Positions 12,515-24,365 of a stretch of DNA of 64,000 nucleotides are shown one piece after another; the stretch's first letter is position 1; every line of letters begins with the position of its first letter. Origin of the DNA: Lycocorax pyrrhopterus obiensis (taxonomy: Eukaryota; Chordata; Aves; Passeriformes; Paradisaeidae); assembly GCA_014706295.1 (NCBI GenBank), contig JACSVZ010000007.1, positions 32,847,875-32,911,874 on the forward strand, read 5' to 3'. The notes beneath the pieces are model-generated. The model ran no database searches and was not told where the DNA came from. It saw only the letters and a list, made by a program, of their open reading frames with translations. A program made the translations under genes and the position numbers.

Positions 12515-14455
12515 GGACACAGACTTTAGGTTCCACAGGGTACTAGTGAGTAAGGTCCCCTGAGAAAATGCTTCTGAAGGTTCTGGGGTCCATCAGTGCT
12601 GATTATTCTTCAAACACCACCTCATGAAGGGTGCAGGAGCAGGCAATTCCTAAATGTCAGAATTCAAGCAGATGAAGCAGAAGGTTGGCTTGGCTGAGCT
12701 GGGATCTTCTTTTGGAGCTAAGGCAAAAAAAGAAGGTGTATGCCCAGTGGAAGTAAGGTCAGGTGATGTGGGAGGAATACAGAGATGCTGCTTGCCACTG
12801 TAGGGAGAAAATTTGTGCAGCCAAAGCTCAATTGGAGTTGAGGCTGACCAGAACTGTGGGGGACAATAAAAAGAGGGTTTTTAAATATGTTAATAGCAAA
12901 AGGCAGTGTAAAAATAACATCAGCTTGTTACAGGATGAGGATGGCCACTTCCCAAACAGAGACAGACAAGGAAGAGATGTTTAATGCTTTCTTTGCCTCT
13001 GTCTTCAACATGCATGATGGGCTAAGGGGCTCCCAGTGCCCTGAGCTGGATGACCATGTCTGTGAGATTGATCAGCTCCCAGTCAACTCTGAACTTGTGT
13101 GGGATCTGCTGCTCCAGCTGGATCCCTGTATGTTTATGAGGCCGGATGGAATTCATCCAAGGATATTCAGAGAGTTAGCTGATGTCATTGTGAGGCCTGT
13201 AGTGATGATTTTTGAATGCTCTTGGGAATCTGGAGAGGTCCCAGTCAACTGGAAGTGTTTGGAAAATGCTCTCAGGCACATAGTGTGATTCTTGTGTTGT
13301 CCTGTGCAGGGCCAGGTTGTACTTGATGATCCTGATGGGTCCTTTTCAACTCAGCATGTTCAGTGATTCTATGACCAAAGGAAGCCAGTTGATGTAATCT
13401 TTTTGGATTTCAGTAAAAATGTTGATGCTGTCTCTCACAGTATCCTTTTGGATAAAATGTCCAGCACACAGCTGGATAAACACATCACGTGGTGGGTGAG
13501 CAACTGGCTCACATGTTGGGCACAAAGGGTTATAGTGAATGGGGTGACATCAGACTGGGGGCCTGTCACTAGTGGGGTTCTGCAGGGCTCTATCCTAGGC
13601 TCTGTGCTCTTCAACATCTTCATTAACAGCTTGGACACAGGACTGGAATGTGTATTAGGTGAGTTTGATGATGATCCTAAATTGGGAGGAGCCATTGACT
13701 CCCTTGAAGGCAGAGAGGCCTTGACGACTCAGAGGGCTGTGCAATCACTAACCACATGAAGTTTAAAAAAGGCAAGTGGCAGATTCTGCACTTGGGATGG
13801 GGCAAATCTGGGGAATGAAACACTGGAAAGAAGCTCTGTGGAAAGGGCCCTGGGGGCCCTGGTCGATGGCGAGTTGAACATGAGTCAGCAGTGTCCTGGC
13901 AGCCAGGAGGGCCAAGCGTGTCCTGGGGGCATCGGGCCCAGCATCGCCAGCCGGGCAAGGGAGGGGATTGTCCCGCTCTGCTCTGCACTGGGGCAGCCTC
14001 ACCTCGAGTGCTGGGGGCTGTTCTGAGAGCCGCAGTACAAGAAGGATACAAAGTGTTACAGAGCATCCGAAGGAGGGCTATGAAGATGGTGAAGGACCTT
14101 CAGGGGAAGACATAAAAGGAGCAGCTGAGAGATCACTTGGCTTGTTCAACCTGGAGGAGACTGAGGGACAACCTCATAGCTGCCTGCAGCTTCTTCACGA
14201 GGGGAGGAGGAGGAGCAGGCACTGATCTTCTCTTTGCGGTGACCAGTGACAGAACCTGAGGGAATGACCTGAAGCTGTGTCAGGGAACATTTAGATTAGG
14301 TATTAGGAAAAGGTTCTTCACCCACAGCTGGGTTGGGCACTGGAACAGGCTCCCCAGGGAAGCGGTCACAGCATCATCCTGACAGAGTTCAAGAAGTGTT
14401 TGGACAATGCTCTTGAGCACATGAAGTGACTCTTGGGGATGGTTCTGTGTAGTAA
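12515..14455 (+). mobile_element. CR1 LINE copy with decayed reverse-transcriptase ORF
   Basis: CR1 non-LTR retrotransposon in sense orientation to FMN2. Homology begins near the 'GGTTCCACAGGGTACT' stretch and runs through the linker and reverse-transcriptase regions. Recognisable CR1 protein pieces are DGIHPRIFRELADVI (about 13149-13193), a palm segment with [21 protein letters not shown] (about 13567-13629), and the catalytic motif, here FDDD where CR1 normally has FADD (about 13660). The C-terminal part and the 3' UTR follow to about 14455, and the final octamer repeat is missing. Frameshifts and stops make it inactive. A 3'-end fragment of another CR1 sits inside it. The copy is GC-richer than its flanks, most clearly at 13830-14250. 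Confidence 0.9.
13256..13374 (+). mobile_element. CR1 3'-end fragment embedded in the larger CR1
   Basis: This stretch reads as a CR1 3' UTR: a GGCACATAGTGTGATTCTTG part, then TCCTGTGCAGGGCCAGG, then GATGATCCTGATGGGTCC and a terminal GATTCTATGA. It falls between the EVPVNWK segment and the [14 protein letters not shown] segment of the outer reverse transcriptase. The usual stretch between those two is missing. It is best read as a short, 5'-truncated CR1 that inserted with loss of target sequence, or as an internal rearrangement. Confidence 0.75.
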
Positions 14456-14633
14456 ATGGCATGTAAGGCGCTGAAGGAGTTTATCATAGATCTTTAAGCG
14501 TTGCTCTTTTGCATAGTCTAAATGTTTCTCAGTTAAAAAAACCATAATTGCTGCTTGCAGGCAAACAGGTAAAGTAGTAATTTATTATTTTCTTATTAAT
14601 TAGTAACTAATTAGTTTATATTAATTCACTCAG

Positions 14634-14722
14634 AGAGCACAAAAGGATGAACTGGAGAAAATCAAGCAATATTATCAGACTTCAAAAGAGGAGGAACTGA
14701 AGCTTCTGGATAAACCAGAACA
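14634..14722 (+). CDS. FMN2: FMN2 FH2 exon C (linker-like helix, LLDKPEQ)
   Basis: The 89-nt exon encodes residues 51-79 and the first two bases of a Gln codon. It starts [14 protein letters not shown] and ends [14 protein letters not shown]. The acceptor is CTCAG and the donor GTAAGA. The charged, helical content and the L-L-D-K-P-E-Q end are typical of FMN2; FMN1 differs in this stretch, which helps choose between the two paralogues. Confidence 0.93.
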
Positions 14723-16819
14723 GTAAGATCTTGTTTTAAAATATATTGTCATTATGTAATGTAGTCCTTTGATGATATGTTGAAAGCAATTTTGATACAT
14801 AACTCTTGGTAAGTAATTATAAGCTTTTTTAAAATTATGAGCTTTATTTGTGTATTTCAAGGCATGATGAAAAATTTGCCTTTATCAAAAAACTTTTTTC
14901 AGACATGGCATTTTACTACATCAACTTTGACCACCAGAACTGATAAAATATGTAGCCTTGAATCAATAAGAATTTTTGTTCCCATTCTCACATTTCTAAA
15001 AGGCTTATCCTTCCCTTAGAGCATTTTTGGCTAAATTAACATTTCATAAAGCAGGGCCAGACTGATTTTGGTTGTTAATTATTTGAAAGAGCTGCATGAA
15101 CAGAGGGTTTGGGTTGGTCTTGTGGCAAAGACACATTGTACACTCTGATCAAGTTGACTGAAGACCTACAAGACTGATTCCACGGTTCCTCTCCTGCAGC
15201 TGTTGTGGCCAGTGACAACTGTTAGAATGAAAAACTTCTTAAGTGTTGCTCCTTCTGTAGTAATACACCTTAGACTGATGTGAAAGAATCCTCAAGAATT
15301 CATGAACAGAATAGTAATCCTGGATTTTATTTTAGCGTATACATTCAGTTTCAGATTTTAGCCTACCAGTGTTTTTGTCTTCTGCTACTTCACTGCTTTT
15401 TCCTTTTGAACTCTTATCCTCTTCAAGTCTTCCTTCCCTGAGGCCTGTCTGTCATCATTTCCTTTTCTATCTTGTCTGTTTTTATCTTTTCTGCTGTCTC
15501 TGGTGTAAGAAGGGGTAGGGGGAGGAAGAACTGAAATAGCAGAGATAGTATATGATTGGTTAATGTCAGAATTATTACATTTTCATGCATTTCTTTCCCA
15601 TTAGGATGTTCGTGCTGAAGAACAGATTATTTTTTTTCTTTTTCTCCTTACATGAGGCAGCCGAATACTCATTTGTGACTGCATACTAAGGAGTAGGTTA
15701 GTGTTAGGAGATAAGGCTATTTTCTTACTCTTGATTAAGAGAGGCTATTGTTTAGTAAGCCTTAAGAAGACAAATGTCTGTAAAGTGTATATACTAGCTT
15801 ACTTTTGCATCCCATATCCATGGCTTTCACTGCCTTGGCTTGGGGCATAAGGATACATTGTGTGACTAGCTGATGTTTTCCAGAGCTTGAATCTTTGGCA
15901 GTCTGTTTGCTGTATGGCCAAGTTAAATAAATATGAATGCATTTTGTCTTCTGGAGAATACGAATCTTGTAGAGCTCTAGGGTTATAAGAGGTTGTCTTT
16001 TTTGTAACTTACAGTGCAGAGAGGTTAATCTTAATTAAACACAAAGTTGGATTTATACTATCATTGTTCCATAATTAAGAACTGTAAATAAAGCAGTTAT
16101 GCCTGGTGGTTCAGAGCAAAATAGTAGTATCAAAGACAAAAGATATCTTTTTATCAATTATTACTCTGTGCTCTCTCTGCAAGTCTTAATTATCCCATTT
16201 TTACCCTATTATTAAACTACAGAGGTTAAGAAAACTAGGTTTTTAAAGGTAGCTTAAGGGGAAAACAATTTGCTTTATGTGAATTGCTTTTCTGTGAATT
16301 TTGTTGGACCTTCAAAATAATGTGCTTTCTGAAAACTCAGTAGATCATGTGCCCCTGGCTTTGTTGTGTAAGTCAGCCTCTAAGCCAACCTACCTGCAGA
16401 ACTGGAGATTTGTTGGAACTGTGCTTTACTTATTATCTCCATAAAAGGTTAAAGACAGAAAAGTGCTAAATTTGTGTGTGTGATTAAAAATACTTGCTGT
16501 GGGGCATAAGCCTCATGTGTTGTGTTCAATGAAGATCAGAACAAGAGTGTAAATGAAATAATTTTTCAGATGGTTGCACATACTAACAGAAGTCATTCAT
16601 ATAGTGAAACCATTGATTTGAGTTCACAGAAGTCTAAAGGAAACCTTTACATTCTTGGATTACTAGACAAATAAAAAGCTTTAGTGGTATCACTGATGTT
16701 CTTCTGCACATGTGATTTTTATTTGTCTTGCTCGTATGTTAACTTTGGCACAAACTGTAAGTATGACAGCAACATAACAATACCTCCCTAAATTATGCTT
16801 CATGATAATAGTTGTTAAA

Positions 16820-16839
16820 ATGCTAATATTAATTAGCAT
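16820..16839. repeat. Inverted repeat, 8-bp arms (ATGCTAAT)
   Basis: ATGCTAAT is followed by a 4-base spacer and its exact reverse complement ATTAGCAT. Each arm resembles a POU/homeodomain-type site. Short AT-rich palindromes also arise by chance, so any regulatory role is unproven. Confidence 0.5.
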
Positions 16840-18107
16840 GGTAAAGATTTATATGCAAAATTGGCCACAGTCTGGGGCTTTGCTAGCAGGATACAGATGC
16901 TATAGCTAGCTTCCAATAGACCCTTTTAGTTGTATTATATTCTCAGTGTAGTCCTTTCCACTGTGAAATAAGTACTAGTAAAGGAAATAGTAGCAAAATA
17001 CAGTATTGGTTTGCATGTAGTTTAATTCAGGAAGTAGGGAGCGATTTATAATTGCTGTCCCAGTAATGCCACTTGCTTCTCTTTGAAGGCAGCTCTGCTT
17101 GGACTTCAGGTTAAATCCTGCTGTCATACTTAGAAGCTTGCAGGATTAGCTACAGCTTTTTCCCAAAAAATTGTTTCTAAATTTTATATTTTTCAAATGT
17201 GGATAAATTAGTTTACCTCCTTAGAATCAGCCTTCCTTGTCCATCTTCTGCAAGAATGTTCTCTTACAGTAACACCATAACAATATGCCTGGTTCAAAAG
17301 TTCTTTCAAGTCCTTCACTACAAGGTTCTGGTAGGCTGAAAGAGTTTTCAAAATGCATTTTTTATTTACAGTTTCTGAAAGAGAGGAGTATAATGTACCT
17401 CACAGAGATGAACAGCATATTTTCTATGTTTATTTTAGGCCATCAGAATTGTAGTAATGAGAAACCCATCCAAAAACTGTCACAGACACATCATCATTAC
17501 TTTAAAGTTGAAATCATACTTTTCTCAGACTAAAATTGAAATAAGAATATGTTTCTTTCCTAAAGTTTTGTCCTTCTGAATTGGTAGTTTATCTGTGACA
17601 GCCATAGTATCATGCTATGACTTTTTGTTTAGTAGCTACATCTGTAGTCACTAAGGTTCCTTTTTGTGACAGATTTCAGTTATAAGTGTTCTGTCTGGAT
17701 ATTTACTTTGGATACTCTGAATTCCAAAATCCGGAGACATCATCTTTTTATGCTGAGGCTCTTTTAACTCTCGTCACAATGACATTGTATTCTGATAATC
17801 AGCCATGTGGGAAATTGTTCTCTTTTCACAGGAAGGCAAGAATATGTGCCATTTGACTTTTTGAATTTAAACTTTTTAATTGTATGTATGTTAGAACTTT
17901 AATGAAGCAGTTTGGTTTTTCTTTCCTTTGTTTCTCTCACACAAAGTGCAAAATACCCTCTTTTTTTTTTCCTGGCAATACCATTCATTCCCAATAGGAA
18001 GCATTTTTATTAATACCAGCTTGGCATTTCTTTTTTCCCACTTCTTAAGTCTAAGAGCCAAGCTGGGCCTCCCTGATCCTTCTCTCACAATAGGTTTTTT
18101 CATCAGG

Positions 18108-18141
18108 CGAGAAAGAAAAAGAAACAAAAAGAAACAAAAAA
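18108..18141 (+). repeat. A/G-rich low-complexity stretch
   Basis: Repeated GAAA(C/A)AAA units, with GAAACAAAAA present twice in a row. It is ordinary low-complexity intronic DNA. Confidence 0.6.
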
Positions 18142-19403
18142 ATGGTATTCCAATTAAAACATAGTCTTTCACACCAGCCACAGGTGAATTCTGCTGATTT
18201 TTTAGACAGTCACTATGTACTCAGCAAAGCCTAGCATGCGTGAGAAATGTATAGATCACATTTAAGCATACTGGTATCATTTATTATGAAAAAGAAATAA
18301 TTTGGAAAAATCGGGTGTATTGGCTTAAGTAATTTTTAAAAAGTTAAGAAGAATTCAAGCTAATAAGTTGAATACTGAATTTCCCATAATTCGGTGAGGT
18401 AGAAAAAATCTTTATAGCATTGCAGTAAGGGGAATCTAAGGATATCTGTAGACAGGAGATTAGAAAAATGATGCTAAAGTGATATTGGAGCAAAAGACAA
18501 GCTTGCTTCTGTATTTCAAGAAAGCTTGTGTATCTCTGAAATCTTAAACTCAAAACCCAAGAGCAAATTATTATTATTATATATTGTTATTATAAGAAAT
18601 GCTAAAGCTTCTTGTATTATTAGCCAAGCTCTTATATTTTAAATTGATGTAAAGGGAGGAATTACTGATGCCTTTTGGATGCTTTGATTTTGTGAGATAC
18701 GAGCTGTAGTTGTTGAATATGCCTCTATTTATTTTTATTTACCAAAGAGTTAAAAGACAAAAAGCTACAGTAGAGTCGTGAGGAATATGTACCTGTGGGG
18801 ACAGATATAGAGCAGATGAAGACTTAGTAACTTTGCTGAGCAGTGACTGAAGACATATACACTCTGCAAGTATTTTAGAGCTAAATACACAGCTAGGTAT
18901 ATTCCCGTAAAACATGCTGCTATATGATTGAAAGTGTGGTGCAAATTAGAAGAAGAAAATTGATGCTGAGGATCAGAAGAAAGCTGTTGGCAGACATTTT
19001 ATATTATGAAATAAATTTGTAGGAATATATTGAGTTCTGTATTTCTGAGCAGATTTTTAAGGGAAACAAAACTGCATAAGTTAGTACATAGGTAGTGCTA
19101 TCTAGATTTTCTTTTTTTTTAAATGGATGATTTAGGTTTGAGATTCTTCTATTTATTACTATGCAGCTATGATAGTTAATGGACTGATATAATAATGATT
19201 AATGTCTTCCCTTTTTCTTGACATTAATAGGATTTTTTAATGCATTCTTAGCATAAAGAATATAACAATTACAAATTCTGTCAGATTTGATTCAAAGGAC
19301 AAAAGAGTGCTTGTATATTTCATGATACTGGAGGCTTTGATCCATTATGTACCCCACAGTGAAGAATCACAAAGATTCACTAATAGTCCTTTTTTCCCCA
19401 CAG

Positions 19404-19533
19404 GTTTCTATATGAGTTGTCTCAAATCCCCAACTTTGCAGAACGAGCTCAGTGTATTATCTTCCAGTCGGTTTTCTCCGAGGGGATAACATCGGTGCAC
19501 CGGAAAGTAGATATCGTAACTCGTGTTTCCAAG
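19404..19533 (+). CDS. FMN2: FMN2 FH2 exon D ([13 protein letters not shown])
   Basis: The 130-nt exon completes the Gln codon and encodes residues 81-123, from [16 protein letters not shown] to VDIVTRVSK, ending in phase 0 with a GTAAGT donor. The I-P-x-F-x-E-R motif is an FH2 hallmark, and the [13 protein letters not shown] segment matches FMN2. Confidence 0.95.
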
Positions 19534-20948
19534 GTAAGTCCTAATGAAAGCTCAATTAAAACTTAAATATATTTTAGAGTATAGGAACCTTAATCCCGCT
19601 TACTGGCTTTTTAGGAAAATAAAACTATAGTAAATTTTTAGCTGCTTAAAAGAACAAAAGGAAGAGGGAAGGTGGAAGGTGAATTGCATGTGATGCCCCA
19701 TGGAATACATAGAAATGTATTTGTATTTGAATGGTTGATTTTTATTACTTTGCATATTAAGTAGTGTAACAGATAATCCCCATAAACTAGAAATTAAATA
19801 TAAGACAAGCTTAGTATAAGGCCTTACAAACTTCGTTTTTTTTGCATGGCACTGTTGATGCCAGTAGATGGTTTTCATGTTCATTAGCTTATTACTTTCC
19901 CTTGGCATCTATTAATTTCTGGTAACCGAGATACAGCAGAATTTTTAGTATGTGACAAGGCTCTGCCTCATATTTTCATACTATGAAAGACTAAGGACAA
20001 GATTTATAAATTGTGACAAATTATGAAAATCAGACTGAGGTAGAAATTAAGAGAGAAATTAAATAGTGGCCTAAGAGTCCTAATATCCAAACCAGAAAAG
20101 TAGTTAATTTTATTTTTTTTCTAATTTGAAGATCAGCTTTTGATTATCTTTGCTTTCACAAAGTACCCATGCTCTACTCCTTTGGATTTCTTTGCAATAT
20201 TTACTTGTTTTTTCCTTTCTGAAGGAGGCATAAATAAGTAATTAATGTTGTATGAGATAGGGAAAGTCGTATTGCCTTCAGTTTACTTATGAGGAGTTCA
20301 CACTGAAACTGATTTATCCAGTGTATAAGGCTACATAGTTAACAATTATGTCTGTGGCCTCAGATTCTGAAGTAACAGATGTCTTTATATGTAACAGAAA
20401 ATAATTTACTAGTTCTCCACTGTGTTTCTAGAATTGTTTTCTGTTCTGAGGCATGTAATTAGTTAGTGCTTAGCCCTGTTGTATCTGGATTAAGTGTGGA
20501 TCCAGGAGTGTGAATTTTCAGACCTATGAGTAGCAGACTGAATGACATTCTGAGTCTAACCTGTTGGCAGCAAAAATAGCACATCTCCATTTGGCTCTGA
20601 ATTATGCAAGCTCATGATAAACCACCTCCTTGTCGGTAAGATTTTTGAAGTCTTCTGAGAGTGTTTAGAAATCTTCCATTAATCTTTTGTCATTGACATA
20701 GTATTTGATGGCATGTAATGTGCTTCGTATGGATTACGTTAAATGTACTATCTTAGGGAGATACAGTCTAAAAAAAGTTTCTCTTAAAGTTTTGATTATT
20801 GTACCAGCTTCAGCTTCCCTTACCTACGAAGGTAAAAACAGACAAGAAAATAACTTTAGCAAAAATAAAATGAAAAAAAGAGCTATTTTATATTTGCAAT
20901 TAGAATTTTTGTGCCAACAGAATTTACAGAGCAGTATCCATTTTCCAG
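19534..20948 (+). other. FMN2: FMN2 intron (1.4 kb)
   Basis: Non-coding, AT-rich sequence with no recognised repeat. It ends at TTTTCCAG (20948). Two other AG sites occur in the last 35 nt (CAACAG and TTTACAG), but only the last one keeps the FH2 frame with the conserved protein sequence. Confidence 0.8.
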
Positions 20949-21095
20949 GCTTTGCTGAGCATGACAAGTGTAAAGGAAATTTTGGGTTTGATTCTGGCTT
21001 TTGGAAATTATATGAACGGAGGGAATAGGACCCGAGGTCAAGCTGATGGATTTGGTTTGGAAATACTCCCCAAACTAAAGGATGTCAAAAGCAGA
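20949..21095 (+). CDS. FMN2: FMN2 FH2 exon E (GNYMNGG signature)
   Basis: The 147-nt exon is exactly 49 codons, residues 124-172, phase 0 at both ends. It carries the FH2 signature GNYMNGGN (residues 142-149 here) followed by [19 protein letters not shown]. The Lys in LPKLKD (residue 165) is, by position, probably the actin-contact Lys known in Bni1 (K1601) and mDia1 (K994); that equivalence is inferred. This is the best evidence in the window that the gene is a formin. The donor is GTAAGT. Confidence 0.97.
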
Positions 21096-22235
21096 GTAAG
21101 TGCTAATGTTTATTTAAAGATAATTTTTCTGAAGTGATTTTTTTTTTTTATTGTTCCTTCATCTGTCAGAAGTTAATCTTTTATTTCTTACTATTCTTGC
21201 TTGAAACAGCAAGGTGCTTTGTACAATTTTCATTCGTTTTATCCTAGCTTTTCACCTCCTTCTCCTGCACATGTGTATGTTTCCATAATCTCTAATTTCT
21301 CCTGGTCAGTACTACTAGGGTAATTATCTTAAGTGAAAACTCCTGTGTGTCTCTTTTATTAGCAGGAACTTAGTAACAGTAGGGTACAGAGAAGTGAGAG
21401 AGTGCAGACTGCTCAAGTCTTCTCCAGTAAATGTCCCCATTCTTTTTTCGTACTCTTAAATGAAGGTTGCTCTGTGTGAATAAAAACGCTTTAAAAATCA
21501 GGTTTAAAAACAAAATACCAGTAAAAGTTCATTGTAGCATTTTACACTAACAAATTATATATAAGGGATCAAAGAGATGTGACACCCAACAAGACACTTT
21601 CATGGGGTTTTTTTGTCAGTTAAATGGATGTAGGACATGAATTTTGAGTGGCATGCACAAGAAAATGCTCATAAATGGCAGTAAATTATTTTGTCAGAAA
21701 TTGAGAAGCACTAGCTGGTTTTTGATTAGTCATGCTAGGATCAAAGTCAGGCTCAAAGGCTAGACACCTTCTGAGATGAGGTTACTTTGTTTCTTATTCC
21801 AGTAGGGCAGAGAAGGAGGTGTTGGGTAATCTAGGCAGTGGAAACCCTGCTCAAGGTCATTCTTTGCCAAAGCACACCGAGGTACCACATGAATATAGGA
21901 AGCAGCAAAGAATAGGAGATAGTTTTCTGCTGATGTTGGTATAGACCTGGAGTGTGAGGAAAAATAAAATCTTTCATGCTCTTCCACTTTTCTTAAGCGA
22001 AGTGCCTTCTTGACTACAAGAGATGTAGATTTTAACATTTACGCTTCATATATATAGGAATGCATTTGTGAGACAGGCAGTGTCAGCAAAACTGTATATC
22101 TGTGGAGCATTTTGGTCTACTTGTGTATATCATCATTAACAAAGTGTAGAAACACATTTAATGAACTATTCAGTGAGCAACTGTTTTAATGAAAGCTTTT
22201 TCCATAGGATTTGAGTCCTTTGTCTCCTAAAGACA

Positions 22236-22660
22236 CTGAGGTGCTGGAGCATGTCCAGAGATCAACAAAACTGGTAAAGAGTCTGGTGCACAAGTCTTAC
22301 AAGGAGCAGCTGAGGGAGCTGGGGTAGTTTAGGTTGAAGGAAAGGAGGCTCACTACACTCTCTACAACTCCCTGAAAGGAGGCTGTAAGCAGGTGGGGTC
22401 TTCTCCCAAGTAGCAAACAATAGGATGAGAGGAAGCAGCTTCAGGTTGTTTCGAGGGAGGTTTAGCTTGAATACTAGGGAACGTTTCTTCGCTGAAAGAG
22501 TTATGAGGCATTGAAACAGGCTGCCCAGAGAGGTGGTGGGGTCAACATCCCTGGAGGTGGCACTTTGGAGTATAGTTTAGTGATGGACTTTGCAGTGCTG
22601 GATTTGCAGTTGGACTCAATGATCTTAAAGGTATTTTCCAACCTTGATGATTCTGTGATA
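22236..22660 (+). mobile_element. 5'-truncated CR1 LINE fragment (sense)
   Basis: CR1 3' region in the + orientation. It contains a GGAGCAGCTGAGGGAGCTGG stretch, then AGGAAGCAGCTTCAGGTTG, then GGCTGCCCAGAGAGGTGGTGG, and ends GATCTTAAAGGTATTTTCCAACC...GATGATTCTGTGATA. The ending has drifted from the usual octamer. It holds only the ORF2 C-terminal coding part and the 3' UTR and cannot move by itself. Confidence 0.9.
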
Positions 22661-22805
22661 CTAATTCTTACTTTCCTCTTCACTGTGATGGTTCAGCTGT
22701 TTCGTATGATCAATTTTTTCCCAGTCCTGCTGCATGGACAAGACACAGTACAAACAGCAGCTTAACTAGAACCAGGTCAAGTTTCCCATTACTCAGGTGT
22801 TGGTT

Positions 22806-22825
22806 GGCTGGCTGGCTGGCTGGCT
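22806..22825 (+). repeat. (GGCT)5 microsatellite
   Basis: Five perfect GGCT units. A short simple repeat likely to vary in length between individuals. Confidence 0.9.
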
Positions 22826-24365
22826 GCCTTGAAGAAAAGTCGGCTTTGTCTGACTTTTCTCAGTAGAAGTGCTAGGCTTAGTTTCACTCTTCTATCTACC
22901 TATAAACTTCATAGAATTTAGTAATCTCTGGGACTTTCCAACGGGGCTGGATTTAGCAAGCATGTTCCAAAATGATGCATTATGAAAAGGAGTCTGTGAT
23001 ATAAAGTATAACTGTGTAAGACTTGTTCGTTATCAAAACAAGCTAAAAAATTACATTATTTACAGTTTCCTGGTAGCCAGAATAAATATGTTATTAGTTT
23101 AGATTAGCCTCCAAAATGCATAAAAACTCAAAGGGTCCAGTTTCTAGAGGTTGACATGAAACGTCAGAGATAATTGGTAGACTGTATGTGCAAAGGAGAA
23201 GAATGCAGGATCTTGTACATTTGAATATTAAGGTATTCTTCCTGTGTCCCATTACTCCCTTCTCATGAATTGCCAGCAAGCACATCTAAGTGAGCTGAAT
23301 TCCATGAGCTAAGGTAAAGAGTCAATGCTAAATATGTCTTATTTCACATAAAAGTCATTTATTGTCACATGAGCTTAGAAAGTTACTTTTTATAGAGATT
23401 TTTTGACCTGCCAGTGATGGCTTCTAAAACTCTTATATATGCAGGGTGGCTTTTTGTGCGTGGCAGCAGTGACTTACTTAGTTAAGAATTTTACTTGTGT
23501 ATGATACTAATAAAAAATAATGTGCTGCAGACTCTCATATAGACAAGGCACCTCTGTACAGGAAGTCAGACATTGTTCACATACAAATGTTTGTTCTGAT
23601 ACCTGTCAATATAAAATATGAAAACACATCCAAAAAACTTCAAAGACATTCCAGATGTAATTCCCTATATCATGGCTCTTTTATATTGCTGAATATAATG
23701 TATAACTTTTCCTTAGTTCATCTGGCCCATGCTGACCCAATGACATGTAACAAAATAAGATACTGTGTACAGTTCTGTGCAGGAGCATGGAAATGGTGAT
23801 TCCATAAAGTGAGAATTAAAATTCATATTTATATGCTAATAGGGCAGGAAATATATTTCTTAGTTGCATGCTGTCTGATTTCATATTTAGAATAAAATAT
23901 GTAAAGTGCCTGTGCCTTTTTCAGATCTTTCTTATAGTTGATTGAGACTATAGGAATCAAGAAATTCTGTTCTCCTTAATGTATCTGAGGTGACTGTAAT
24001 ATTTAGTTTATATTATGTTTAAGAGTAATGTTATTGAATAATATTGTTGTATGAGTTAATATTGTTATTCTATATTGCCTTCTATTATTAAATAAAGTGT
24101 GGGGACAGCTTCTCCCATGTATTCTTCTCTGCATGTGTTTTTGCCTGGTGTTTAAAACCAAAAGAAACTCTAGATCTAGTAGTAGTGGTATGATGAAGCC
24201 GATGTTGTAAAAAACCAATTTTTTTTGGTCAGTAATGCTAAGGCTAAAAAATATTGAGAATCCTATTTCTCACAGCAATATAAAATAAAAATCCATTTTA
24301 TTTGAAATAGAGTACATTTTCACTCACTTGAATCGTGTTAATCACACATTTTAAATTTTTCCTAG

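Larger units (their letters stand above)
12469..14633 (+). other. FMN2: FMN2 intron filled by a CR1 LINE
   Basis: The 2165-nt intron is about 90% CR1 (roughly 12515-14455). Only some 45 nt after the donor and some 180 nt before the acceptor are non-CR1. The acceptor region has a good branch-point candidate (TAACTAAT near 14605) and a CTCAG acceptor ending at 14633. Confidence 0.85.
14723..19403 (+). other. FMN2: FMN2 intron (4.7 kb)
   Basis: Non-coding between the GTAAGA donor and a strong pyrimidine-rich acceptor (TTTTTTCCCCACAG, ending 19403). No transposon was recognised. It contains a perfect short inverted repeat with ATGCTAAT arms at 16820-16839 and an A/G-rich low-complexity stretch at 18108-18141. 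Confidence 0.75.
21096..24365 (+). other. FMN2: FMN2 intron (3.3 kb) with a CR1 fragment
   Basis: Non-coding between the GTAAGT donor and the TTTTTCCTAG acceptor ending 24365. It contains a 5'-truncated CR1 copy at about 22236-22660 and a (GGCT)5 microsatellite at 22806-22825. The rest shows no recognised element. Confidence 0.8.

Noticed and set aside
12763..13288. Two overlapping + strand ORFs (73 and 133 codons) as a host gene
   Set aside because: Their sequence is the linker and reverse-transcriptase start of a CR1 LINE, and the second runs on into a CR1 3' UTR.
13677..14225. Several overlapping ORFs on both strands in GC-rich sequence
   Set aside because: They are shadows of the CR1 ORF2 C-terminal region; the higher GC of the element makes long open frames likely.
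17891..18181. 96-codon - strand ORF with a hydrophobic start and a lysine-rich body
   Set aside because: The lysine-rich part comes from T-rich low-complexity DNA; no family is recognised.
24003..24218. 71-codon - strand ORF in the intron before exon F
   Set aside because: Short, AT-driven, with no motif and inside an intron of FMN2.
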